64,000 bases of DNA from Penaeus vannamei (lineage: Eukaryota > Arthropoda > Malacostraca > Decapoda > Penaeidae). Where the stretch lies: the NCBI RefSeq assembly GCF_042767895.1, contig NC_091578.1, positions 19,655,940-19,719,939 on the forward strand, read 5' to 3'. Numbering within the stretch: the first letter of the stretch is position 1; each line of letters begins with the position of its first letter. Positions 39,908-50,955 of this stretch are shown here, piece by piece. The position numbers and the translations under genes were made by a program. The notes beneath the pieces are model-generated. The model ran no database searches, had not been told where the DNA came from, and saw only the letters and a program-made list of their open reading frames with translations.

Positions 39908-40809
39908 TAACCTAAGGCGGGCCAATACCACCTCCTCCCTTCTGTTCTTTCTGTGGGCTGTGTCCCACACTTCAATATTTTGCCTGATTTTATTAGGCAG
40001 TTGCAGGTCGGTCCACTCACTTTGCCACAGGAGATGGATTTTTGCTTTTATAAGAGACACAAAACACCTGAGGTCGGCCTGTTCATTGCCATGGATACCA
40101 TAGTGGCTTGGCACCCACATCAGCTTGATTGATTTGTTGGCACTATGTAGCTTACGAATGATATTACCCAGCAGTTCATTTTGAGTGGTTTCTAAGGATT
40201 TAATGGCTTTAAGTGAATTTAATGAATCGGAAAAAATGGCTATTCTATCGTGGGTCGTCGATAGTGCAAAATCAATAGCTTTATCAAATAGCAATATATC
40301 AATTTAATTTATCAAATAGCTTTATCAATAGCAAAAGGTTCGGCAATAAAGATCGATGTATGACTCGGCAGTCTGAATCTCATCTCGCATTCATTCGACC
40401 ATACACCTGCACCCACTACTTGCTTGGTCTTGGAGCCGTCGGTATATATATGAAAAAAAGGTAAATGTTTAATTAGGATCTCTCTGAACCTCTGGCGTAC
40501 CTCCACCTCCGGCGCCATGGCCTTGGACGATGGAAGCCAAGCTTCCATGATATCAAAATTGGGCGTCTCCCATGGCTCTATATTTGTATGAACCAGGGTA
40601 TCGATGGTAGAGAGATTTATACCGACTTTAAGGATGAGGTCGTGGAGTCTTGCGGTAAAGGGCCTAATGGCTTCATTACCGTTGGGGTAGCTCGGGTCTT
40701 GTGCCACCTTTGCGGCATATGTCAGCGCCAGCTGGCCGCGTCTGAGTCGGAGGGGAGGTACTCCTGACTCCACCTGCATTTGAGGGCTCCAAGACAATTG
40801 CGCACACAA
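39908..40809 (-). pseudogene. RNase H domain of the I-like element, truncated
   Basis: After the RT thumb, PFFHIYTDGSKTKQVVGAGV gives the first RNase H Asp and FIAEPFAIDKAI the Glu. A stop and a short local duplication near 40290-40330 (TATCAAATAGC twice) interrupt it; the frame resumes with DRIAIFSDSLNSLKAI (second Asp) and HYGIHGNEQADL (last Asp). The text then reads NRREEVVLARLRL and ends against the array at 39908, so the usual cysteine/histidine C-terminal motif is lost. Confidence 0.82.
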
Positions 40810-42044
40810 GCATTCTGCACAACATTCAAACCTTTCAAACTTGAGGCCGATACCGAACCATACACGACTGACCCATAATCTACTTTAGACCTAATCAGGG
40901 CTTTATATGTCATTAGCAAAGACTTTCTGTCAGCTCCCCATCTATTTCCAGAAATGCACTTTAATAAATTTAGTGTTTTTTGACATTTATTCTTTAATTG
41001 ACCAATGTGGTCTTTCCAATTAAGTCTACGATCAAAAAGTAGACCAAGAAATCTAGCTGAATTTTGAATAGGTATTGCGTGGTGGTCTAGAGTCAGCCTG
41101 ATGTTCGGCATTCTCCTTCGTGAAAAAATTACCCCAATACTCTTTCTTGTAGAAAACTTAAAACCCCACTGGAGGCCCCAGTTATGAATCATATCCAGTG
41201 CCAATTAGATGCGATTTGCTGAGAATTCTGCATTACTGCTGGAATGCCATAATGCACAATCATCAGTGTACAGTGAGTATTTAAGATTCCGAAGGGGTAC
41301 TGGTAAGATGTCATTGATTATACACAAAATTAAAGTAAGTGACAAGACACTTCTTTGTGGGACCCCGTTTGCCTGGACAAAAATGTCCGAGTAAGTGACA
41401 TTGTCAGAAAACAATTTGACAGCAAAAGTTCTGTCAGAAATGAAATTTTGAATAAAACATGGCAAGTTTCCATGTAATCCAAAAGCATAAAGTTTTCTAA
41501 GTAGGCCATATCGCCATGTCATGCCGTAGGCTTTTTCAATGTCTAAAAATACTGAAATCAAAAAATGCTTTTTGGCAATTGCCTCTTGAATATGACTGGC
41601 CAGTTTTACTAGCTGATCGAGAGTTTGGCGTCCTTTTCGGAAACCGCACTGCTCGTCAACTAGTAAATTCCTGGAATTTAAAAAATGTAATAGCCTACTG
41701 TTAACAATTCGTTCCATAACCTTGCATAAGCAACTTGTCAACGCACTTGGGCGGTAGGAGATGGCATGTTTGAGGTTACTCCCTCCTTTCAATATGGGAA
41801 TGATATGGGCGAAGTGCCATGAGTTTGGAAAAGTCTGGCTTTTCCAAATTTCATTGTACATTTCTAGCAACTTAATCATGGCTTCATGATTAAGATGCTT
41901 TATCATCTCATACCGAATGGGGTCTGGGGACGTTCCTCTACAGGCTTCTAGGGCTCGGACAAGCTCATTCATTGTTAGATCTTTATTGTAATCAAATTCA
42001 TCTCCTGTGGCAAAGTGTATGGGTTGCAGCTCAGCCGCTTCCAT
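40722..42044 (-). pseudogene. Reverse transcriptase of the I-like element
   Basis: A nearly continuous frame with one stop near 41205. RT motifs in order: ACRGTSPDPIRYEMIKHL, WHFAHIIPILKGG, YRPSALTSCLCKVMERIVN, EQCGFRKGRQTLDQL, ISVFLDIEKAYGMTW (first catalytic Asp), ANGVPQRSVLSLTL and SLYTDDCALWHSS (YTDD, where YADD or YxDD is the norm), then ARFLGLLFDRRLNWKDHI. The thumb region continues to RSKVDYGSVVYGSV. All three catalytic Asp appear to be kept; the stop between YTDD and the thumb is disabling. Confidence 0.88.
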
Positions 42045-42049
42045 GATGG

Positions 42050-42461
42050 TCAGGAAAGCGGGATGGTAGTTGTCTGAGCTGCTTGTATAAGAGAACTGCC
42101 TGGCGAATGCAATAGCAATGTCTCTAGGTGAATCTGAATTGTTATCTCATGAATGATGTTTTTGATTTTGATAGGTTTTTTTCCTGTTGATTTTATTAAC
42201 AGTGGACCAAACCTGTGATATTTTGGTGTTACTATTGATGGTAGAGACAAAGCTTCGCCAGGAGTCTCTTTTGGCTTGTCTGATTGTTCTACGAGCCCTA
42301 GCTCTTGCTAGTTTGTAATTGCATAAGTTCTCGTTAGTGATGTTATTTTTGAAAAGCCTGTAGGCCCTATTGCGTTCACACAGTACCCTGCGGCAGTCTG
42401 GTGTCCACCATCGAACTCTGTGCTTAATGTTATCTGTCGAAGTCTTTGGAATGGATTTCAT
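42050..42461 (-). pseudogene. Linker between endonuclease and RT of the I-like element
   Basis: Reads KHRVRWWTPDCRRVLCERNR, AYRLFKNNITNENL and ARRTIRQAKRDSWRSFVSTI, the arginine-rich WW...C...R region that precedes RT in many I- and Jockey-group ORF2 proteins. Frame changes near 42170 separate it from the RT frame. Function in the family is unknown; probably RNA or DNA binding. Confidence 0.65.
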
Positions 42462-42617
42462 TGCTGCATCTAGAATAGAATTTTGAATATTGATTACTTT
42501 ATCATCAATGGTTTCTCCAACAAGTTCGAGCTTGACGCTCCTTGTGAAGGTGACCCAGTCTGCTCTTTTTACGTTAAATTTAGGTAATGAAGGCGTTCTG
42601 GTTGTGTCGCATGAATA

Positions 42618-43250
42618 TTAAATGAAAATGGGAAAGTTGTCGCTTCCCAACGAGTCGTCAATGGTGTGCCACAGGCACTTGGCTGCTACTGTTGAAGAGA
42701 CCAGAGATAGGTCAATAAAGCTCAAATTAGCGGTATTATCGTCCACTCGTGTTGGTCTACCATCGTTCAGAAGGATTAAATCTGAATCGTTAATAAGCTT
42801 AACTACTTGCTCACCTCTACCATCCATCCGCAGGGAACCCCATAATGTATGATGAGCATTAAAATCACCTAAAATTACTTTATTCTGTGACAGACTATCC
42901 TGAAGAGCAAAGAGCTCATCATAAATTACCACATTGTCAGGTGGACAATAAGCTGAACATATAGCCAGATACATGATATTGACTTTTAGTTTGCATGCGA
43001 CTACCTCCAAAGTAGAATCTATAGTCACTTCTGTAAAAGGGAGGTTTTGGTGGATGTACATGGCAACTCCGCCTCCACCCCTACCCTCTCGACCCTTCCG
43101 ATATAGATGGTAGTAACTCAACGAAACTAAATCATTGGAAATAAGGTTGTTTAAATGTGTTTCTTGTAGGACGATAATATTGGTAGCATAAGACGAGGCT
43201 AATAATCTGAGTTCATTTACTCTAGTTCAAAGACTTCGACAGTTCTATTG
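42618..43250 (-). pseudogene. AP endonuclease domain of I-like ORF2
   Basis: The N-terminal IIQWN-type motif near 43250 is damaged (a stop replaces Trp and another follows), then NELRLLASSYATNIIVLQET gives the catalytic Glu. From 43121: GREGRGGGGVAMYIHQNLPF, YLAICSAYCPPD, QNKVILGDFNAHHTLWGS (Asp/Asn of GDFNAHH), FIDLSLVSS and SLGSDNFPIFI (SDN where SDH is usual). In an intact element it would nick the chromosomal target. The frame ends at 42618 and the linker follows in other frames. Confidence 0.8.
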
Positions 43251-43270
43251 TATAATGGTCAACGCGAAGA

Positions 43271-44614
43271 TTATGTTTTATGGGGTTTAGAAGTGCCTTG
43301 TCCGCCTTTTTTCACCTTTTTCTGGGAGGGAGGCGCCTCCTCTCCCGAGCTTCCCGGGGACCTCTCGCGGAAAGATTTGGAGACAATAGCCTCCATGTCC
43401 TGCGCCTCTCTGCGAGGGAGACGCCCGGTTGAAGATGATCTGCTCCTAGGAGCAGACCAAAAACCAGACAAAGTCCTAACAGGAGTCGTCTGGACAGGAA
43501 GGTGTGATCCAGATTGTGATTTGGTATTATCCTCCTTACGTTGCTGCTTTTGCTGGGTTGATTCAGCAATTTGTTTAATTGTTTTGTTTAATTCAACAAT
43601 CTGACTAATTAATTCTTTAACCGTTTCCTTAAGTTCAGCAATTTCTTTATATTTAGCCCCAAGATCCTGACTGACACTGCTTACACTGGGAGTGTTGTTA
43701 GTTGCTACTGAAGCATAGGAAGTACTGGGCTTGTTGGTCAAGCCTTCAAGCTTCCTCTTGGCTTCACGGTAAATAACATTATGGCCTCTCATGTATGCTA
43801 ATATTTCAGTCTCCTTCAGGCTGCTGCACTCGGCAGAACCTGACTGATGGGGACCTCCACAGTTGGCACACTTAAGAGGGTTTCCAGTACAGGTAGTGGT
43901 GTCATGAGCTCCAGCACATTTACCGCAAGTGACTTTATCAGTGTCCTTGTCAATGCAGCGTAATGAGGTGTGTCCAAATTTTTGGCATCTATTACAGCGC
44001 ATAGGTTTTTTAATATAAGGTCTTACTTGGACACGTTCGTATCCAACATAGACATACTCGTGAATCTTATTCAAAGCAAAGGTCAAAAAACACAATCCGG
44101 TCTTCGTTCGCACATTCTCGTCTTTCTTGGTCATGTAATTCACCTCCATTACACCTTAGTCCTTCATGTTTTCAAGAATTTCGCTCTCATCCATCGTCCT
44201 CAAATCCTTGTGAAAAATTATTCCCTTACAGGTATTTGGGCCAACAGGAATAGTTACTCTAACCTTCAAATCATGAATCTGCGTCAGTTTAAGCAAGTCG
44301 TTAACCTGGGATTTAAATTACACTTTAACAAGGAGGCTACTATCTCGCAATTTCTTGACAAAATCAAAGCCGCCATCCATTTGACCATTAAGGACCTTCT
44401 TGATGATGAAGGGGTTAACGTTCAGAAGCGACTGATTTTCATTCACACATCTGACAGCCAAATATTTTGCATTCTCTGGAGGGATAGCAAGTAGTTCTCG
44501 TCGGTCAAAAGTAGGGGTTCCATTATTCGAAGTCGAGGTCATAGGACGGTCATAGGTCGCCCCTCCTCCTCGAGGAGAAGAAGGGGTAGCCGAGGAGTCA
44601 GTCATGCTGGGCAT
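43271..44614 (-). pseudogene. ORF1 (Gag-like, three CCHC knuckles) of the I-like element
   Basis: The frame opens at 44614 (MPSMTDSSATPSSPRGGG) and runs to about 44318. It shifts frame through 44317-44150 and resumes at 44149 (MEVNYMTKKDENVRTKTGLC). An RRM-like middle (YVYVGYERVQVRPYIKKP) precedes three zinc knuckles: CNRCQKFGHTSLRC, CGKCAGAHDTTTC and CANCGGPHQSGSAEC. The tail is Gln/Lys/Ser-rich with a coiled-coil-looking heptad stretch (ELKETVKELISQIVELNKTI) and a basic end. In this family ORF1 protein binds the element's RNA in ribonucleoprotein particles. Two frameshifts near 44318 and 44150 disrupt it. Confidence 0.8.
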
Positions 44615-45430
44615 CGGACCAAGTCCGACCCCTGGGCCCTTGCCCGTTGTCCTAAAGGGACCAATAAACCCCTTAACTATTGGTAATCAACCTAACAGCA
44701 ATAGCTAAGAGAGTGTAGCAGTTAAACGTCCTCTACCCCCCCAGTGGAAGCCTGGTTGCGTTCTCCAGTACCACAGAGGGATCGAGTTATGTGGAGGACA
44801 CTTTCCTACCGCCGAACTTGCCGAAGGGAAGGACGGTAAGTCTATGCCCACCCCCCAGGCGAATACGGGAGCCCACAAGGGAACTCCGGTAGGCTCAGGG
44901 AAGTCACATTAAGAAAAGAAGAGAAATCAGGGAAAGAAAAAGTGCGCCCAAAGGACGCCCCAGACTACTGGGCCTCACTACCCAGGGGTCAAAGCCCGTA
45001 AGGGCTACCCTGGTGTAGAAGAGAGCTGCGGGTCTGAGGTGGGGTACTACCTACGACTACATACTATCTACGCCTCGTGCGACCTGCAAAAAACTGAAGG
45101 TGCAGTCAAAGCACAAAGTGCTGCAAACTGTAAAGACAGATGGTTTACTTTGCAATTTACTTTAATAGCTCAGAAGCAATAATGCGCAGCGTGACGAGAG
45201 GCCTCAGAAACCAAGGTAGCTCATGTGGCACTAGCCTTTTTAAATTATTGCTGCTGCGCTTAGAGAGAGGTCTGGACTGTACAACATTCCAATCACGAGT
45301 GAAAAAAAAAGGCAAGGCCCACGATATCCAGCCTATTTATCTGCTTTGCCCCCAATGGAACTACAGCCGAGGCGGAGGACTACAGTGCTTTTGGCGGAAA
45401 TCGCCAATAGATGGCGCTGCCACTTAAATT
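44615..45430 (-). other. Probable 5' UTR of the I-like element
   Basis: About 0.8 kb of GC-rich, ORF-poor sequence immediately upstream (on the - strand) of ORF1. It ends where the DNA turns A-rich near 45430 (ATGGCGCTGCCACTTAAATT). Non-LTR elements carry internal promoters in such leaders, but no specific motif is recognised and the exact boundary is uncertain. Confidence 0.45.
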
Positions 45431-46946
45431 CGTAAAAAATAGTAAAATAAGCTTAAAATTAACTTTCTAAAATTGCAATCTCTTATAGAAAAAAAGTAAA
45501 AATAACCAAACTAAAAGAAAACATAATCAAAACGAGCTATTTCCCTTAATAAGTTTAAAAAAAAAAGAAAATAAAAAATAAAATTAAAAAATATAAGTAA
45601 AAACAAAGAAAACGGGTTTTAAATCCTGAACGATTCACTTAAAATATACATTAATAAAATCTATGCAACAAACAATAAAATAAAGTAAAAATGAAAAATG
45701 TAGTGTTCCTGGTGGATTTGTTTCGCCTGGGTAGACGATGTCCCATCCTTTCGGGGGGGGGGGGCGGACTCGTGTATTCCCGTCCTCGTGGGGAAAATAC
45801 GCCGTAGGTCACTACAATTATGATGATTTCTGCAATAATTCTGCTAATTATGATGATTTTGATAATGTTGTGTTCCTGGTGGATTTGCTTCGCCTGGGTA
45901 GACGATATTGTAGTGATCATCAAAGCTTGCACATTGTGGCAAGATATTATTTATAATTATTTAGTCAGACTTGCCGACGGAGCGGGCCGAGCGGTAAGCA
46001 CTCTCCGAAGGCACGGTGGGTCTGGGATTGTAGGGGTTATCATGACCTTACCCCTAGTTTGCGGGGCCGTAGGAGCCAACGAGACCTAAGCCTCCGGCCT
46101 CCTGTTTCGGCACAGAGTAATTATCATGCTCTCGTGGTGTGATGTCGATACTGGTAGCGTGTTTCACAGATAGAAGTTTCGACCAAAGCATATATCATAG
46201 AAAAATAGACAATTAATTTAAAGTCCGTGTAACTGATAAAACGTAACATTAAAATCAAAACAAGTGAAACTCATGACTAATTAAAACAAAGTTAAAATAA
46301 ATTTAATGAATCAGTAAAGTACGTTACGCTCCACAGGAAGTTATTTATTTCAGTTATCTTTAAAATCAAGCCATTAAAATGTCTGTTATCATTTCCTTTA
46401 TATATATCCCATTCTTTAGTAAACTGTAAGTAATAAATATGAATCATAAATGGTAAATGAAACAAAAGGCAAAACTCAAACTATTATTATTAAAAGCACA
46501 GAAACGTTAACACATAAAACATAAAAATAAGCAAGACCTCCGAAACAATAAAAGCAAAAGAAATGTACGTAAAAATGGGGCAATCTAAAATAAAACTGAT
46601 AAAACAATACCTGTTACAACTGCAGACTCACTGTAAGATCCATTGGTTAAAAGCGTAAAACAGAGAAAACACAAATAAAAAGAACAAAGCTTAAAAAAAA
46701 AAACGACGGTTATCTGAAGGATAACCCAGCCGTAGCTTAATGACTCGATGCCTGTGCGCAACTCCACTCAGGTGGTTGACCCCACCTTATTTATGGTAAC
46801 AAGGTCGTGTGCCAGGAGATGTTCGCGCATCAAGACTCATTTTACTGTTAAACGTCGTCTGCTTTAAAGAATAAATACCTAAAAATGCGAATTTACTAAA
46901 GATTGCCGTGTTAAATTAAAAATAAAAGGAGGTTCTTTACAAAGAA
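45431..46946. other. Non-coding, mostly A-rich DNA with a short direct repeat
   Basis: No convincing gene. A ~41-bp imperfect direct repeat (GTGTTCCTGGTGGATTTG, then CGCCTGGGTAGACGAT) occurs at about 45701-45741 and 45866-45905. Between the copies lie a 12-base G run (45753-45764) and array-like words (AATTATGATGATTTCTGCAA). A GC-rich patch at 45970-46100 contains GGGCCGAGCGGTAAGC, reminiscent of a tRNA A box but with no fold around it. A short perfect hairpin, GGTTATC...GATAACC, lies near 46709-46727. The remainder, 46180-46940, is A-rich. Confidence 0.6.
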
Positions 46947-47446
46947 NNNNNNNNNNNNNNNNNNNNNNNNNNNNNNNNNNNNNNNNNNNNNNNNNNNNNN
47001 NNNNNNNNNNNNNNNNNNNNNNNNNNNNNNNNNNNNNNNNNNNNNNNNNNNNNNNNNNNNNNNNNNNNNNNNNNNNNNNNNNNNNNNNNNNNNNNNNNNN
47101 NNNNNNNNNNNNNNNNNNNNNNNNNNNNNNNNNNNNNNNNNNNNNNNNNNNNNNNNNNNNNNNNNNNNNNNNNNNNNNNNNNNNNNNNNNNNNNNNNNNN
47201 NNNNNNNNNNNNNNNNNNNNNNNNNNNNNNNNNNNNNNNNNNNNNNNNNNNNNNNNNNNNNNNNNNNNNNNNNNNNNNNNNNNNNNNNNNNNNNNNNNNN
47301 NNNNNNNNNNNNNNNNNNNNNNNNNNNNNNNNNNNNNNNNNNNNNNNNNNNNNNNNNNNNNNNNNNNNNNNNNNNNNNNNNNNNNNNNNNNNNNNNNNNN
47401 NNNNNNNNNNNNNNNNNNNNNNNNNNNNNNNNNNNNNNNNNNNNNN
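46947..47446. other. Assembly gap, exactly 500 N
   Basis: Third 500-N placeholder. A-rich unique-looking DNA lies on the left; poor-quality array lies on the right. Confidence 0.99.
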
Positions 47447-48228
47447 ATTATGATGTTTTTATGATCCTTTTTTTTGACAATAATGATGAAAAAATGATAA
47501 TGATTTTTTATTATTTTATTGTCTTTATTTGTATGGAAATTATTGGAATATTCTATTATTCAGAAATTATAAAGATTATCCTTATAATTATGGCTTTATC
47601 ATTTTATATTTTATTTCATTATTATTGTCATTATCTTTAAATTACCCGGATAATAATGACTATAATGATAATAATCATAAAAATGATGACAGAATGATAA
47701 TAATGATAAATAATTATATTCAGCCCAAAAGAAAAAAAAAATAAAAAATCCAAAGAAAAAAAAAACGGAAAAATTTTTCAGCCTTTTAGAGAAACAAAAA
47801 AAAAAAAAATTTTTTCCCCTTTTTTAAAAGGGGTAATTAGATTTTTTTAAAACATTAATTAAAGAATTATGATGATTTCCAGGTGTTTCCTTTTTTATTA
47901 AAAAAAGGGGGATGATAATTTATAAAGTCATAATTAAAATTTTTTTAATCTTGAAAATTTTTTTTCAAAAAAAAAGGAATAATTAATTTTTTTTTTATAT
48001 AGATAGTTATAATGATAAAAATAGCAATAATAATTAGCATAATAATTATTATAACTGAAATAATGATAATAATGATAATCATGATAATGACTAAAATGAT
48101 AATAATCATAAAAATTATGACAGTACTGATAATAATGATGATAATTATCATTTAGTCCATTTATAATGAAATAAAGGACAGAAGAAATAAAATCCTAAAC
48201 GTCGAAAAACGGCAAAATCTAGCGTATT
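47447..48228 (+). repeat. Array fragment, error-rich then clean
   Basis: Starts as a corrupted array (long A, T, C and G runs, mixed orientations, for example TTTTTCCCCTTTTTTAAAAG). It becomes clean from about 48000 (ATAGTTATAATGATAAAAAT) through a standard core and ends at AAATCTAGCGTATT at 48228. The array's next bases in other units, ACAGCCTTTTGAGAG, reappear at the far right of the window (63893). Confidence 0.85.
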
Positions 48229-49118
48229 GTAGAGGTTAAGAAACCAAACTGGATTTTATTGTTATTGAGCCAAGCACAAGTAATGTCAGGTCAGCAGTCG
48301 TGTGGCGAATGATGTTTCCACGAATCGAATCGAAATCGAGAGAGAAGGGGGGGAAGGAAGGAGGGAGAGGGGAGGGATAAGGAGGGGATAGAAAGGATGA
48401 TTTAGTGAGAGAGAAAGAGCCGGGGCTTGACCGAGCATGTCGGGTAATAGAATGGAGACATATGACTGGGAGTCGGAAAGGTCGGCAGGGGAGGCCCCGC
48501 GCCCTCTGTGCTCGCCACGGCCATGACATGATTCCCCCGTTTGGCGTGGAACTGGCGGGCCAGTTCCGCGCCAGCAAGGGTGGCCATACCCGGGCTACGG
48601 GTTGCACTCGGCTAACGGGAGGGGAGTGGGGTAGGAAAGGCAGCCTGCCAGGCGCCATCTGCGGCTCCACCGTGCACGGAATTGTCGCCCATGGCAACGG
48701 TGGTGCCCTCGGCTAACTTCGAGACTGCGAGGAGGGGAGGAGGATGAAAGCGGATGCGACCGCAACGAGTCTATCTCCCCCGCCTGCGTCGATCAGAGAT
48801 TTCTCTCTGTCGGCTGCGGGACTTCCGGGGAGATGTGCTCGGGCGGTCACGTCACGGGTGGATTATCATCACTGGCCGTGGCACCTCCTCCCCGGCTCGC
48901 GCGTTGGCACTCCTTACGACAAAGGAGCCGCGGTCATGGCTCGGGTACGAGCGGCAGATGCCACATGTCGGGAATCCGGAACCAGTGAGATGAGGGTAAG
49001 GATTAGGGGTGCTTATGCGATGTGAGGGAAATGAGGTGGGAGATGAGGTCGTAGATGCCGTCACACAGGGAAAGGGGTTGAAGGGCAAGTTAATTAAAAG
49101 GGCGGATAGGGCTTACCG
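48229..49118 (-). repeat. GC-rich LTR-like segment ending CTCTACA
   Basis: No coding motif is recognised in about 0.9 kb. On the - strand it ends AATAACAATAAAATCC, then AGTTTGGTTTCTTAACCTCTACA in two parts: a polyadenylation signal followed by a CA terminus, as at the end of an LTR. Its CTACA end is the inverse of the TGTAG start of the Gypsy C LTR at 60533. The two could be halves of one LTR split by the Jockey insertion, but no target duplication was found to prove it. A long - strand frame (48236-48697) is Pro/Arg-rich and looks like a composition artefact. Confidence 0.4.
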
Positions 49119-49602
49119 GCGGGTAGTTGTTTATTGGGGAGGTTAAAAGTTCCGTTGGAGAACGAGAACAATTTAAACTTAAAAGAACTTAAAAACACAA
49201 AAACAAAAATTAAAAACTTAACTTAAAAAGAACCTAAAACACAAACAAGTTAAAACTGTAAAAGAAACAACAACATGCATTAAAAACAATAATTAAACGA
49301 GTAAAATAAAATGAAAGTGAACGTTAAAATGAACATTAAAAACATTAAAAAACAAACAAACACAGAACAGGAGAAATGAGCCGAGCCAAGGACATCCCGG
49401 GGCCCGTCACATCGTGATGTGGCGGGCCTCGGGGTGTTCCCTCACGCACAGCGTGGCTGGCCATTTCTCGGGGGAGTTAAAACCATGCTACGTGGTTAAA
49501 TTACTAACAACAATAAAACATAAAACAATAAAACATGAGAGGGGAGAGCGAGAAAGATAGAAGTAAGTGAGAGAGTGCACAAAGGAAAAGAAGGCGCTGC
49601 CA
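49119..49602 (-). other. Probable 3' UTR of the Jockey-like element, with hairpin
   Basis: Lies directly downstream (- strand) of the Jockey ORF2 stop. T-rich on the - strand with AATAAA near 49123. It contains a strong hairpin at about 49397-49432: CCCGgGGCCCGtCACATC, loop GT, GATGTGgCGGGCCtCGGG. No poly(A) tail is visible, so the 3' boundary is approximate. Confidence 0.5.
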
Positions 49603-50327
49603 AGCTCAGAAAGCTGGCTCAATCTCCTCACACCAGTCCAGAGAAAAGAGATCACGGCCTATCCCGCTCCTCCGTCCCTGGATGAAGGCGCTGGAGCGCT
49701 CTATCCAGTCGAGGCACCATGTACGGAGTTTGTCGAGCTGTTTACAAATCATCCATCCCCACACGAGGTTCAGCGGGAGCACCGCTGCCCTCTCGTGTAA
49801 TCGTGCTGTTGACACAAAGTCGTCCCACGCCACGCTGTAGACCCAGCGAAGTGCTTTGTTCAGGACGATCTGTAGCTTGCGTATGTTCGTTTGTGCGGCG
49901 AGTATAAGTGTGAGTGGTGCGTACGTGAGGAGTGGTGTGATGAGTGCTTTGAGCAGGTGCAGCTTCGTGCGCGAGGCAGCGCATCTGAATCGATAAAGCA
50001 ATTGTAAGGTCTTTCTAGCCAATGCGGCTTTTGAAGAGGTATGATAATGAAATCTAAGCATGGTGTCAAAAGTGACACCGAGGACGGTGCAAGAGTGTGT
50101 TATTTGAAATGGTGCTTGTAGTCTGTCGAAAGAGTTTAGGTATATTGGATCGTAAGGAGGATTGTGTCTTGGGTTTATAAAGAGGACTTTTGTTTTTGTC
50201 GAGTTAGTTTTGATAAGCCATTTGTGCTCCCATCGAGAGACGGTGTCAAGCTCGTCGTTGATTCGTCGGACGACACCAGCGAGCGAATCGTGTCTAGCTA
50301 AGTGCGTGCAGTCGTCAGCGTAAAGTA
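49603..50327 (-). pseudogene. Jockey-like ORF2, RT C-terminal half
   Basis: The frame carries LYADDCTHLARHDSLAGVVR (the catalytic YADD at its start), WEHKWLIKTNSTKTKVLFIN, CTVLGVTFDTMLRFHYHT and LLTYAPLTLILA, typical of the RT palm end and thumb of Jockey-group ORF2, and ends EEIEPAF plus stop at 49603-49605. Although the open frame extends upstream to 50391, bases beyond 50327 belong to the 5' leader of an inserted element. The N-terminal half of the same RT lies at 56344-57244, on the other side of that insertion. Confidence 0.85.
50317..50327 (+). repeat. Target-site duplication, left copy
   Basis: AGCGTAAAGTA, identical to 56344-56354. The two copies flank the 6.0-kb I-like element; reading the Jockey RT through one copy restores an uninterrupted L-L-Y-A-D-D box. 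Confidence 0.88.
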
Positions 50328-50955
50328 CACAGGCCCTTTCTCCTGTGGTGTGCAGAGAGAGATCACCCAATTGGCGAGGCATTATTGTCACTCACTTGGC
50401 GTGATCCTCCAGAGCTAAAGCCTCCAGACTTGAGCTTGATTTCGATATTCTTTGACAACAAACTACACAGAGAGCTCCGCCAATTTCTCGTGGTTCGCCG
50501 CGACAATTGGCCAGGCCTTCTCTTGTAGTAAGTGCTCCACTACCGCTCCCTTGGAGAGCGAGGTTACAAACCAGGTCTGGACCCTCTGGTCCTGGACACA
50601 GTTTGTGGCCACGCACCAAGGGCGACTTTTCGGTGTCTAACTCTTGCCCTCTCTTTCTGACTTCCTGGTGCAGCCGGGGCCTGCGGGAAACGTTGATTTC
50701 CAACATTCGCCTGGGCTGCGGTGACGTGATCACACATCCCTTGTAGCAGGATTGGGGTGCAGAGCGTTTACCACACCAAAACTCCGAGTTCAGCCCACCC
50801 AGGGGGATCTCCTGTCCTGTGGTGCTGAAGGGTCGAGTGTAGGGATCAGAGCTTTTTGTGAGGCCCTTCTTCAGACCTCACCCAGAGAGGAGGTATAAAG
50901 ATAACCCCCGAAAGGGGACCAATCTATTTCCAACTCTCTAAATGACCACCACAAA

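Larger units (their letters stand above)
39908..45430 (-). mobile_element. I-like non-LTR retrotransposon with RNase H, 3'-truncated
   Basis: Read on the - strand: a GC-rich leader, ORF1 with three zinc knuckles, then ORF2 with AP endonuclease, a linker, RT and RNase H. This domain set belongs to the I group of non-LTR elements. The far C-terminus and 3' UTR are missing: the frame stops being element-like right after REEVVLARLRL, where the array begins. The 5' boundary is set roughly at the change from GC-rich to A-rich DNA near 45430. ORF1 and ORF2 both contain frameshifts and stops. Confidence 0.8.

Noticed and set aside
45980..46060. Possible tRNA or tRNA-derived SINE head (GGGCCGAGCGGTAAGC resembles an A box)
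   Set aside because: No acceptable B box at the right distance and no cloverleaf could be drawn.
46709..46727. Short hairpin GGTTATC...GATAACC, considered as a terminator or histone-type stem-loop
   Set aside because: It lacks the histone stem-loop sequence, no gene lies next to it, and a 7-bp stem is common by chance.
48236..48697. 153-codon - strand frame in GC-rich DNA
   Set aside because: Pro/Arg/Ser-rich composition, no domain, overlapping frames on both strands; more likely LTR or UTR sequence.
50328..50391. Upstream extension of the Jockey RT frame beyond YADD
   Set aside because: The 11-bp target duplication shows these bases belong to the inserted element's leader, so the extension is coincidental.
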